Source of the DNA: Streptomyces sp. NRRL F-5727
GTDB taxonomy: Bacteria > Actinomycetota > Actinomycetes > Streptomycetales > Streptomycetaceae
Assembly: GCF_000719555.1 (NCBI RefSeq)
Contig: NZ_JOGX01000005.1
Span: 1-64,000, forward strand
Direction of reading: 5' to 3'
Length of the DNA: 64,000 nucleotides
This document shows positions 56,735 to 64,000 of the stretch, in pieces. The translations under genes and the position numbers were made by a program. How positions within the stretch are numbered: the first letter of the stretch is position 1; the number at the start of each line of letters is the position of its first letter. The notes under the pieces were generated by a model. The model was not told the origin of the DNA. It did not search any database and worked only from the letters and a program-made list of their open reading frames with translations.

Positions 56735-57670
56735 TCAGAAGGCGGCGCCCGCCGTCGTCGTCCGTCCCGCGCTCCGGGCCAGCGCCTCCGCGTGGGCGGC
56801 GCGGGCGTGGGTCAGGACGGCGGCGGACCGGGCGGCCGCGCGGCCCTCGGGGTGCCATCCGAGGAGGTGGCGCCAGAGGAGCGGGGCGCCGGTCAGGGGG
56901 CGCGTCACGATGCCGCGGGTGGCGGGGAAGGTGGCCCGGCACAGGCCCACCGCGCGGCCCACCTGGACGAGGTGGACGCAAGAGGCGGTGTCCGTCTCGT
57001 ACACCCGGGCCGGGGTGAAGCCGGCCCGTACGCACGCGGCGGCGAAGCAGTCGCCGAAGCAGCCGTCGCCCGGCACGTCCGTCCACTCCTCGGCGGCGAG
57101 TTCGGCCAGCGCCACCTGTGGGCGGCCGGCGAGCGGGTGGCCCGTCGCCAGCATCACGTACACCGGGTCGCGGGCCACCTCCGTCCAGGCGAGCCGCCCC
57201 GCCTCCGGCGGGGAGCTCTCGCCGCAGACCCCGACGAGCGCGAAGTCGAGCCGCCCGGCGACGACTCCACGGGCCACCTCCCGCTCCGACCAGGAGGTGT
57301 ACGTCGTCACCCCGGCGTCCGGATCGGCCCGGGCCAGCCGGTCCACGAGGCCGCCGAGCAGCGGCCCGTGGGTGCCGCCGAGCCGGTGTCCGGCGGCACC
57401 GTCCCGGGCGAACCGGACGGCCTCCTCCTGGAGTCCGCTGACGGCGGGCAGCACCACCCGGGCCCGGTCGAGCACCAGATCGCCCAGCGCGGTGGCCCGT
57501 ACCCCGTCCCGGCCGCGGGTGAACAGGGCGCCGCCCAGGGCCCGTTCGATCCGCTTCAGCTGGGCGCTGAGGGCGGGCTGGGCCAGTCCGAGGGCGGTGG
57601 CCGCGCGGGTGAGGCTGCCGGCCTCGGCGATGGCCCGGACCGTCTTCAGATGCCGCAACTCCAAGTCCAT
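56735..57670 (-). CDS. LysR-family transcriptional regulator
   Basis: 311 residues. HTH LRHLKTVRAIAEAGSLTRAA, then LAQPALSAQLKRIERALG and LFTRG. The effector domain has DFALVGVCGE, VYVMLATGHPLAGRPQVALAEL and an unusual Cys cluster (DGCFGDCFAAACVRAGF) that could make it redox-sensitive. It is upstream of the protease and downstream of the esterase on the same strand. No obvious divergent target. Confidence 0.9.
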   Translation of the reverse strand: MDLELRHLKTVRAIAEAGSLTRAATALGLAQPALSAQLKRIERALGGALFTRGRDGVRATALGDLVLDRARVVLPAVSGLQEEAVRFARDGAAGHRLGGTHGPLLGGLVDRLARADPDAGVTTYTSWSEREVARGVVAGRLDFALVGVCGESSPPEAGRLAWTEVARDPVYVMLATGHPLAGRPQVALAELAAEEWTDVPGDGCFGDCFAAACVRAGFTPARVYETDTASCVHLVQVGRAVGLCRATFPATRGIVTRPLTGAPLLWRHLLGWHPEGRAAARSAAVLTHARAAHAEALARSAGRTTTAGAAF

Positions 57671-57719
57671 GCGCCCAGCTTGACGGCCGCGGCCTGACAG
57701 GTCCAGACCAAGGGTGGGG

Positions 57720-58694
57720 CTATCGGGCGCGGAGCCGCTCCGGCAGCCAGGCCAGCTGCGCCGCCTGCTGGAACGCGCCGCCGCCCTCGTGGTCGTTGAA
57801 GTCGTAGACCTCGATGGCCTTGTCCTCGTGCGCGTACGCGTTGAACGCGGCGAACACCGTCGACGGCGGGCAGGTCAGGTCCTCCAGGGCGGTCGAGAAC
57901 AGCGCCGGAGCGGTCGCCCGGGCCGCGAAGTGCACCCCGTCGAAGTAGGCGAGGGTCCGGCGGACCTGCTCGACCCGCCCCCGGTGCGTCTTCAGGTAGT
58001 TGCCGATCTCCCGGTACGGCGGCCGGTCCGTGACGGTCGTCGCGCGCGGGAAGTCGCACAGGAACGGCACGTCCGGCGCCACCGCCGCCAGGTCCCGCAC
58101 CAGACCGGAGACGGCGACGGTGATGCCGCCGCCCTGGCTGATGCCGGTGACCGCGGTGCGGGCCGCGTCCGCCAGCGGGTGCGACCGGGCCGCCTCCACC
58201 GCGCGCACGGCGTCCGTGTACAGCCGCCGGTAGTAGTACGTCTCCGGGGCCTCCACGCCCCGGGTCATGAACCCCGGGAACGCCGGCGCGCTGCCCACCG
58301 GGTCCGCGGTGTCGCCCGGCGCCCAACCGCTGCCCTGGCCCCGGGTGTCCATCACGAAGTGCGCGAACCCGGCGGAGGCCCACAGCAGATGACTGTGCGC
58401 CAGGCCGCGCCCGCCCCCGTACCCCAGGAACTCCACGACGACCGGCACCGGTTCGGTGGTCCCGGCCGGGACCACGAACCACCCCTTCACCGGCTGCCCG
58501 CCGAAGCCGGCGAAGGTCACGTCGTACGTCTCGACCGTCGCGAGTCCCGTCGCCACCCGCTCGAACCGCGCGCCCAGGTCGTGCTCCCGGGCCTCGCCGA
58601 GCGTCTTCGCCCAGAACGCGTCGAAGTCCGCGGGCTCCTCGGACTCGCTGCGGTACTCACGGAGCCGGTCGAGGGGCAGGTCGAAGAGGGGCAT
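57720..58694 (-). CDS. Acetyl xylan esterase / cephalosporin-C deacetylase (AXE1) family
   Basis: 324 residues. It has MPLFDLPLDRLREYR, then FWAKTLGEA, VEFLGYGGGRGL, RGQGSGWAPGDT, the nucleophile elbow VTGISQGGGITVAV, ALEDLTCPPSTVFAAFN with the Asp and NDHEGGG with the His. CE7 enzymes deacetylate xylo-oligosaccharides and cephalosporin C. It has no signal peptide, as is usual for CE7, so it should act on imported acetylated xylose oligomers and feed XylA/XylB. The ATG at 58694 is preferred over a GTG at 58700 on SD spacing. Confidence 0.93.
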   Translation of the reverse strand: MPLFDLPLDRLREYRSESEEPADFDAFWAKTLGEAREHDLGARFERVATGLATVETYDVTFAGFGGQPVKGWFVVPAGTTEPVPVVVEFLGYGGGRGLAHSHLLWASAGFAHFVMDTRGQGSGWAPGDTADPVGSAPAFPGFMTRGVEAPETYYYRRLYTDAVRAVEAARSHPLADAARTAVTGISQGGGITVAVSGLVRDLAAVAPDVPFLCDFPRATTVTDRPPYREIGNYLKTHRGRVEQVRRTLAYFDGVHFAARATAPALFSTALEDLTCPPSTVFAAFNAYAHEDKAIEVYDFNDHEGGGAFQQAAQLAWLPERLRAR

Positions 58695-58778
58695 GTACAC
58701 CGCCTGGTCAGGTCGTTCGTTCGAAATGTCGACCGATCCGGCCGACCTCCTCCACCCTAGCCCGCACGCCCGTCCGAT

Positions 58779-59390
58779 TCATATACGTGAACGATCTCCG
58801 GACGCCTGGAGCCGAGCGGCGTCACCGGCCACCACGGAAACCGGGGCGTCCAGCAACTCCCGCAGCAGCTCCGCCGCCCCCGGCGTCAGGGTGCGCACCG
58901 TCAGCCACGAGCCGTCCGGGAAGCCGATATCCACCCGCCGCCGCAGCGCCCGAAGCCGCGGCGTCCTGCGCACCCCGGCATGGACCCGGCCGAACTCCTT
59001 CTCCACGGCGCACCACTTGGCGCGCACCGCCACGACGCCGTCGTCCGTCACCCGGACATAGCAGTTCGCCTCGTCGGCGCGGAGCGCGTCCCGCGTCCAG
59101 TACGCGCCGTGCACCGCGAGCAGCAGCCGCCCGGCGTCGCTCTCCCACCCGCCCCGCATCCCCGGCCCCGCCCACAGGCGCACCAGGAGGCGCCACACCT
59201 TCTGCGCCGGCTCCACCAGAGCCGAGGCCGCCTCGACGGGACCCTCGGGCAGCGCGAGCAGGAAGCGGAACAGGAAGAAGTCCCGCAGCGCGCGCCACCG
59301 CGTCCGGCGTCGCTCCAGCCGCGGCAGCAGCCGCACCGGCGGCCGTCGCCCGTACCTCGGCAGACCCACCGCGAACTGTGTCGCGCTCAT
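58779..59390 (-). CDS. Hypothetical protein
   Basis: 203 residues, family unclear. The N-terminal ~60 residues are Arg-rich and amphipathic ([18 protein letters not shown], then [15 protein letters not shown]). The rest is soluble alpha/beta ([58 protein letters not shown]), like domains that bind membranes or small ligands. It lies upstream of the esterase gene with 84 bp between. Confidence 0.65.
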   Translation of the reverse strand: MSATQFAVGLPRYGRRPPVRLLPRLERRRTRWRALRDFFLFRFLLALPEGPVEAASALVEPAQKVWRLLVRLWAGPGMRGGWESDAGRLLLAVHGAYWTRDALRADEANCYVRVTDDGVVAVRAKWCAVEKEFGRVHAGVRRTPRLRALRRRVDIGFPDGSWLTVRTLTPGAAELLRELLDAPVSVVAGDAARLQASGDRSRI

Positions 59391-59498
59391 GACCCCTCCC
59401 CAAAGACGACCAGCATACGGACGCGCCGCGCGAGCCTTCTTCACGGAGGGCCCCGGGGACGCCAAGGTGGGGGCGACAGCGGCGAACGGAGGGGTGCG

Positions 59499-61031
59499 GT
59501 GATTGTCGGAGTCCTCAGGGAGGAACGGGACGGGGAACGGCGCGTGGCGGCGACGCCCGCCACGGTGGAGAAGATCCGCGGGCTCGGGTACGAGGTCGTC
59601 GTCGACCCCGGCGCGGGCGCCGCGGCGGGCTTCCCCGACGGCGCCTACGAGGCGGCCGGCGCGCGGATCGGCGAGGCGACGGCGGCGGACGTGGTGCTCG
59701 GGGTGAACGCGCCCGGCACGGACCGGCTGGACCGGATGCGCCCCGGGGCCACCGTCGTCGCGATGTTCGCCCCGGCGACCGACCCGGCCATGGTGGAGGA
59801 GCTGGGCCGGCGGCCCCTCACCGTCCTCTCCATGGACGCGGTGCCGCGCATCAGCCGGGCCCAGTCGATGGACGTGCTGTCCTCGATGGCGAACATCGCC
59901 GGCTACCGGGCCGTGGTCGAGGCGGCCCACGAGTTCGGCCGCTTCTTCACCGGCCAGGTGACCGCCGCGGGCAAGGTGCCCCCGGCGCGGGTGCTCGTCG
60001 CGGGCGCGGGCGTCGCCGGCCTCGCCGCGATCGGCACCGCCGGCTCGCTCGGCGCGGTCGTCCGCGCCACCGACCCGCGCCCGGAGGTCGCCGACCAGGT
60101 CCGCTCGCTGGGCGGCGAGTACCTCGCCATCGAATCCCCGGAGACGGAGGTGTCGAAGACGGGCTACGCCAAGGAGATGGGCGACGACTACAAGGCACGC
60201 GAGGCCGCCCTCTACGCGGCGGAGTGCCGCGACGCCGACATCGTCATCACCACCGCCCTGATCCCCGGCCGCCCCGCGCCCCGGCTGATCACGGCGGAGA
60301 CGGTGGCGGCGATGAAGCCCGGTTCCGTCATCGTGGACATGGCCGCCGCCAACGGCGGCAACGTCGCCGGCACCGTACCGGGCGAGCGGACCGTCACCGC
60401 GAACGGCGTCACCATCCTCGGCTACACGGATCTGGCCGGCCGCCTCCCCGCCCAGGCGTCCCAGCTGTACGGCACCAACCTCCTCAACCTCCTCAAGCTG
60501 CTGACACCGGCCAAGGACGGCGTCCTCGTCCTCGACGCCGACGACCCCGTCCAGCGCTCGGTCACCGTCGTGCGCGACGGGGAGACCTGCTGGCCGCCGC
60601 CGCCCGTCGAGGTCTCCGCCGCCCCCGCCACCGCCCCCGCCCCCGCCACCACCGCCGGTCCCGTCTCGCCGGTGAGGGAGCCGATGACGCCGAGGCGCCG
60701 CTTCACCGGCGTCGCCCTCGGCGCCCTCGCGCTCTTCCTCGCCGTCGGCTTCGCCCCGGCCGCGCTCCTGCCGCACGTCACCGTCTTCGTGCTCGCGATC
60801 GTCATCGGCTACTACGTCATCGGGCACGTCCACCACGCCCTGCACACCCCGCTGATGTCGGTGACCAACGCGATCTCCGGGATCATCGTCGTCGGCGCGC
60901 TGCTCCAGATCGGCCACGGCGGGACCCTCGTCACCGCGCTGTCGGCCGCCGCCATCCTGCTGGCGAGCATCAACGTCTTCGGCGGCTTCGCGGTGACCCG
61001 CCGCATGCTCGGAATGTTCAACAGGAGCTGA
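59499..61031 (+). CDS. pntA: NAD(P) transhydrogenase alpha subunit (fused PntAA-PntAB)
   Basis: 510 residues, the length of E. coli PntA. The NAD(H)-binding dI part (1-~390) has [71 protein letters not shown] and [16 protein letters not shown]. An Ala/Pro linker joins membrane helices ([51 protein letters not shown]). It couples hydride transfer between NADH and NADP+ to proton flow. GTG start with GGAGGGG 5 bp upstream. pntB starts 1 bp after its stop. Confidence 0.96.
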   Translation: MIVGVLREERDGERRVAATPATVEKIRGLGYEVVVDPGAGAAAGFPDGAYEAAGARIGEATAADVVLGVNAPGTDRLDRMRPGATVVAMFAPATDPAMVEELGRRPLTVLSMDAVPRISRAQSMDVLSSMANIAGYRAVVEAAHEFGRFFTGQVTAAGKVPPARVLVAGAGVAGLAAIGTAGSLGAVVRATDPRPEVADQVRSLGGEYLAIESPETEVSKTGYAKEMGDDYKAREAALYAAECRDADIVITTALIPGRPAPRLITAETVAAMKPGSVIVDMAAANGGNVAGTVPGERTVTANGVTILGYTDLAGRLPAQASQLYGTNLLNLLKLLTPAKDGVLVLDADDPVQRSVTVVRDGETCWPPPPVEVSAAPATAPAPATTAGPVSPVREPMTPRRRFTGVALGALALFLAVGFAPAALLPHVTVFVLAIVIGYYVIGHVHHALHTPLMSVTNAISGIIVVGALLQIGHGGTLVTALSAAAILLASINVFGGFAVTRRMLGMFNRS

Positions 61032-61032
61032 C

Positions 61033-62451
61033 ATGTCCGCCACCCACGCCGCACAGGCGGCCTACCTCGTCGCCGCCCTGCTGTTCATCCTCGCCCTCGC
61101 CGGACTCTCCAAGCACGAGTCGGCGCGGCTCGGCAACGCCTTCGGCATGCTCGGCATGGGCGTCGCCCTCACCGCCACCGTCGTCCTCGCCGCCGACCGC
61201 GGCATCGGCGCCGGAGCCGCCGGCCTGCTCGCCCTCGCGATGCTGGCCGGCGCGCTCATCGGCCTGTGGCGCGCCCGCGGCGTCGAGATGACCGGCATGC
61301 CCGAACTGATCGCGCTGCTCCACTCCTTCGTCGGCCTCGCCGCCGTCCTCGTCGGCTGGAACGGCTACCTGGAAGTGGAGCACCACCCCGACGGCCCCGA
61401 GGCCGCCGCCCTCGACGCGCTCGGCACCCTCGGCATCCACCACGCCGAGGTCCTGATCGGCGTCTTCATCGGCGCGGTCACCTTCACCGGCTCGGTCGTC
61501 GCCTACCTCAAGCTCGCCGCCCGGATCGCCTCCAGGCCGCTGACGCTCCCCGGCAAGAACGCCCTCAACCTCGGCGCGCTCGCCCTCTTCGCCGCCCTGA
61601 CCGTCCGCTTCACCGTGGCGCCCGCCCTCTGGCCGCTCGTCGCGGCGACGGTCCTGGCGCTCGCCCTCGGCTGGCACCTGGTGGCCTCCATCGGCGGCGG
61701 CGACATGCCCGTCGTCGTCTCCATGCTGAACAGCTACTCCGGCTGGGCGGCGGCCGCCTCCGGCTTCCTCCTCGGCAACGACCTGCTGATCGTCACCGGC
61801 GCCCTGGTCGGCTCGTCCGGTGCCTACCTCTCGTACATCATGTGCCGGGCGATGAACCGCTCCTTCCTCGCCGTCATCTCCGGCGGCTTCGGCATCGAGG
61901 CCCCGGCCGGCTCCGAGACCGACTACGGCGAGCACCAGGAGATCACCGCGCAGGGCGCCGCCGAACTCCTCGGCGCCGCCCGCTCGGTGATCATCACCCC
62001 CGGATACGGCATGGCCGTCGCCCAGGCCCAGTACCCGGTCGCCGAACTCACCGCGAAGCTCCGGGCCAGGGGCGTCGACGTCCGCTTCGGCATCCACCCG
62101 GTCGCCGGCCGGCTGCCCGGCCACATGAACGTCCTGCTGGCCGAGGCCAAGGTGCCGTACGACATCGTCCTCGAGATGGACGAGATCAACGGGGACTTCG
62201 CCGACACCGACGTCGTCCTGGTCATCGGCGCCAACGACACCGTCAACCCGGCCGGCGCCGAGGACCCCGCCAGCCCCCTCGCCGGCATGCCCGTCCTCAC
62301 CGTCTGGGAGGCCGACCGGGTCATCGTCTTCAAGCGCTCGATGGCCTCCGGCTACGCGGGCGTCCAGAACCCGCTGTTCTTCCGCGAGAACACCGCGATG
62401 CTCTTCGGCGACGCCAAGGACCGCGTCGAGGACATCGTCAGCGCCCTGTGA
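61033..62451 (+). CDS. pntB: NAD(P) transhydrogenase beta subunit
   Basis: 472 residues. Membrane part (1-~270) with [43 protein letters not shown] and [25 protein letters not shown]. The NADP(H)-binding dIII part follows with [33 protein letters not shown] and [18 protein letters not shown] [12 protein letters not shown]. Together with pntA it supplies NADPH. A weak dyad (62491-62511) after the stop may terminate. Confidence 0.97.
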   Translation: MSATHAAQAAYLVAALLFILALAGLSKHESARLGNAFGMLGMGVALTATVVLAADRGIGAGAAGLLALAMLAGALIGLWRARGVEMTGMPELIALLHSFVGLAAVLVGWNGYLEVEHHPDGPEAAALDALGTLGIHHAEVLIGVFIGAVTFTGSVVAYLKLAARIASRPLTLPGKNALNLGALALFAALTVRFTVAPALWPLVAATVLALALGWHLVASIGGGDMPVVVSMLNSYSGWAAAASGFLLGNDLLIVTGALVGSSGAYLSYIMCRAMNRSFLAVISGGFGIEAPAGSETDYGEHQEITAQGAAELLGAARSVIITPGYGMAVAQAQYPVAELTAKLRARGVDVRFGIHPVAGRLPGHMNVLLAEAKVPYDIVLEMDEINGDFADTDVVLVIGANDTVNPAGAEDPASPLAGMPVLTVWEADRVIVFKRSMASGYAGVQNPLFFRENTAMLFGDAKDRVEDIVSAL

Positions 62452-62685
62452 CCCCTCCCCGCGTGCGTGGTCGGTCGGTGCGGTGCAGGGCCGGCGGCGT
62501 CCCGTCGCCGGTGAGCGGCGGGTCCGCCGAACGGGTGAGGGCCGGCGGGCGGACCGGCCGCGGGCCCGGCCTCACGAAGGTGCGTGCGCGGTCGCGCGGT
62601 GTTGGAATGGAAGGCGGCAACGAGTGCGGCCGGGGGCGTGGCCGCCGCACGGTCGAAGGCCGAGAGCCGCCAGCGAGGAGCCGTG

Positions 62686-63147
62686 ATGAGCGTCGACGAA
62701 TTCTCCGAGATGGGCCCCGTGGACTACCTGGTCCTCGAGTTCCCCGGAAATCGCATGACCGGAGAAGGACTGCCCCTGTTGCTCGACCTCGTGGAGCGGC
62801 GCATCATCCGCGTCCTCGACCTGTCCTTCGTCCGCAAGGACGAGGACGGTTCGGTCACCGCGCTGAAGGTCGCCGACCTGGACGGCGACGGGGAACTCGA
62901 CCTGGCCGTGTTCGAGGGCGCCTCCTCGGGCCTGCTCGACGAGGACGACCTCCAGGAGGCCGCCGCCGTCCTCGAACCCGGCAACTCCGCGGGCGTCCTC
63001 GTGTACGAGAACCTGTGGGCCGTGCCGCTGGCGGCCGCCCTGCGCCGCGGCGGCGCGCGCATGGTGGCCAACGGAAGGATCCCGGCCGAGGACCTCCTGG
63101 CGAGCCTGGAGGCCCTGGAGGCCGGGACCACCGGAACCGGCTCCTGA
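62686..63147 (+). CDS. DUF6325-family protein
   Basis: 153 residues. MGPVDYLVLEFPGNRMTGEGLPLLLDLVERRIIRVLDLSFV and the later AGVLVYENLWAVPLAAALRRGGARMVANGRIPAEDLL match the DUF6325/DUF1269-like family. Such proteins sit beside SHOCT-domain genes in actinomycetes, as here, possibly as stress-linked membrane-associated pairs. GAGGAG lies 6 bp before the ATG. Confidence 0.85.
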   Translation: MSVDEFSEMGPVDYLVLEFPGNRMTGEGLPLLLDLVERRIIRVLDLSFVRKDEDGSVTALKVADLDGDGELDLAVFEGASSGLLDEDDLQEAAAVLEPGNSAGVLVYENLWAVPLAAALRRGGARMVANGRIPAEDLLASLEALEAGTTGTGS

Positions 63148-63189
63148 CGCCCGCCGGCCGACAGTCACCCCGACGACAAGGAATCCGTC

Positions 63190-63486
63190 ATGCCTGGTCT
63201 CCTCCGCGGCATCGCGCGCACCGCGGTCATCTCCGGTACCGCCACCGCCGTGTCCAACCGCGTGTCCCGCCGGCAGGCGGGCCGATGGGCACAGCAGGAC
63301 TACGACCGCGCCGCCCCCGCGCCCCAGCAGGTCCCCTCCACCCCGCCGCCCGCACCCCAGCCGCCGGCCGAGGTGACGATGGAGGCCAAGATCTCCCAGC
63401 TGAAGGAGCTCGGCGAGCTCAAGGCACAGGGCGTGCTCTCCGAGGCCGAGTTCGAGGCCCAGAAGAGCCGCATCCTCAGCTCCTGA
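63190..63486 (+). CDS. SHOCT-domain protein
   Basis: 98 residues. N-terminal helical stretch (GIARTAVISGTATAVSNRVSRRQ), Pro/Ala linker (~40-62), then the C-terminal SHOCT motif (ISQLKELGELKAQGVLSEAEFEAQKSRIL), an oligomerisation or membrane-targeting element. Partner of the DUF6325 gene 42 bp upstream. Confidence 0.9.
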   Translation: MPGLLRGIARTAVISGTATAVSNRVSRRQAGRWAQQDYDRAAPAPQQVPSTPPPAPQPPAEVTMEAKISQLKELGELKAQGVLSEAEFEAQKSRILSS

Positions 63487-63518
63487 TCGATCCACCCGGC
63501 TCCCGGTCTCTCCCTTCA

Positions 63519-63554
63519 CCCCGCCGCCCGCGCCCTCTGGCGCGGGCGGCGGGG
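63519..63554. terminator. Terminator after the SHOCT gene
   Basis: CCCCGCCGCCCGCGCC (63519-63534), loop CTCT, GGCGCGGGCGGCGGGG (63539-63554): a perfect 16-bp stem. Confidence 0.92.
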
Positions 63555-63660
63555 TGTCCGGTGCACCGCCGGCGAGGACCGTCCGGCCTGACGGTCCCGG
63601 CCCCACGAGGCGCCACGACGACGCACCCGTGGGACCGGACGGGCCTCGACGGCCGGCTCC

Positions 63661-63780
63661 GGCGCGGTCGGCCTCGGAGTGGAACTCGTCGGCGTCCCGG
63701 TACGCCCGGCCCAGTCGCTCGGCGAGACGACGTCCCACCGTCGACTTGCCGGACCCGGCGACGCCGACGACGAGCACCAT
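63661..63780 (-). pseudogene. Gluconokinase remnant
   Basis: From an ATG at 63780 about 40 codons read VVGVAGSGKSTVGRRLAERL (Walker A) and YRDADEFHSEADRA. This is the start of a GntK-type gluconokinase through its DADDFH-like substrate motif. After that the similarity stops and the frame runs on as low-complexity Gly/Pro/Ser through the SHOCT terminator with no stop. The remaining ~120 residues of a normal gluconokinase are absent. SEADRA may mark a deletion joining FHSEA to the later DADRA segment. Confidence 0.65.
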
Positions 63781-63812
63781 CCGCGGCCGACCCCCGGTCA
63801 CGATCGCTGGCG

Positions 63813-64000
63813 TCAGGCCCTCGTCGGCTTGGGCGCGACGCACAGGCCCCAGATGATGAGGGCGTCGATGGCGATGATCAGCAGCGCCCACCACGGGGTG
63901 TAGGGAAGCCACATGAAGTTGGCGATCATGCTGAGACCGGCGAGCCCCACGCCGACGACCCTGGCCCAGGTGGCGCCGGTGAACAGGGCGGCGCCGGTGA
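63813..64000 (-). CDS. DUF7144-like membrane protein, 5' partial
   Basis: 62 codons of the C-terminal part are visible, with the start beyond the window edge. Two hydrophobic segments (VVGVGLAGLSMIANFMWLPY and WWALLIIAIDALIIWGLC) and the ending VAPKPTRA fit the small four-helix actinomycete DUF7144 membrane proteins. Function unknown. Confidence 0.7.
   Translation of the reverse strand, partial: TGAALFTGATWARVVGVGLAGLSMIANFMWLPYTPWWALLIIAIDALIIWGLCVAPKPTRA

Noticed and set aside
63519..63660. Continuation of the gluconokinase frame as a longer protein
   Set aside because: The frame passes through a perfect terminator hairpin and becomes low-complexity; no GntK similarity beyond ~40 residues.
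1..64000. tRNA genes, IS elements, CRISPR arrays or prophage
   Set aside because: No T-loop-like tRNA segments, transposase motifs, spaced direct repeats or phage proteins were seen; repeats found are short tandem arrays without spacers.

Overview
The window looks like the chromosome of a Streptomyces or a close relative. It has very high GC, third-position GC bias, frequent GTG starts, many ATGA/GTGA start-stop overlaps and several leaderless-looking starts. It also carries typical actinomycete families: a WhiJ-like HTH/DUF397 pair, DUF6325 with SHOCT, a streptogrisin-type protease, OpcA and paired ROK regulators. I saw no tRNA, rRNA, IS element, CRISPR array or prophage.

Layout. 1-9.8 kb holds mixed small genes: VOC and GNAT proteins, a seven-bladed RCC1-like protein, a secreted protein divergent from an ArsR-like regulator with a three-half-site operator, an HTH-DUF5753/DUF397/PNPOx operon, a flavodoxin-like reductase, and a CmlR-type phenicol exporter behind a leader-peptide region. 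10-17 kb holds a divergent GH95 hydrolase, a monooxygenase-like protein, and an enolase/zinc-dehydrogenase/U32-like operon divergent from an IclR regulator. 17-31.4 kb is the central block. A ROK regulator is divergent from SMP-30 lactonase, 2-keto-3-deoxy-6-phosphogalactonate aldolase, 2-keto-3-deoxy sugar kinase, SDR dehydrogenase and galactonate dehydratase (dgoD). These are followed by a secreted GH53 endo-galactanase, an intracellular GH42 beta-galactosidase, a CUT1 sugar importer and its LacI regulator. Read together they form a route from beta-1,4-galactan through galactose and the De Ley-Doudoroff pathway to pyruvate and glyceraldehyde 3-phosphate.

31.4-40 kb continues sugar metabolism: rhaM, a LacI regulator, divergent xylA/xylB, an HxlR-panE-trpF operon and a second ROK regulator. 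40-50 kb has an S66 peptidase, LysR, a DJ-1/PfpI protein, a MacB-like ABC exporter, a lipase-like hydrolase, an SPFH/M23 pair and a WGR-propeller protein with a partner. 50-64 kb has small membrane proteins (DUF350, HdeD, DoxX), an M20 peptidase, an orphan OpcA, a streptogrisin protease with a chitin-binding tail, LysR, an acetyl xylan esterase, the pntA-pntB transhydrogenase, DUF6325/SHOCT, a gluconokinase remnant and a partial membrane protein at the edge.

The most unusual signals are small tandem duplications at gene boundaries that appear to remodel translation. A 12-bp repeat copies an SD+GTG module three times over between the SDR gene and dgoD, and a 35-bp duplication gives the ROK gene an upstream peptide whose stop overlaps its start. 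Further tandem repeats (7, 9 and 14 bp) lie at or beside stop codons elsewhere.
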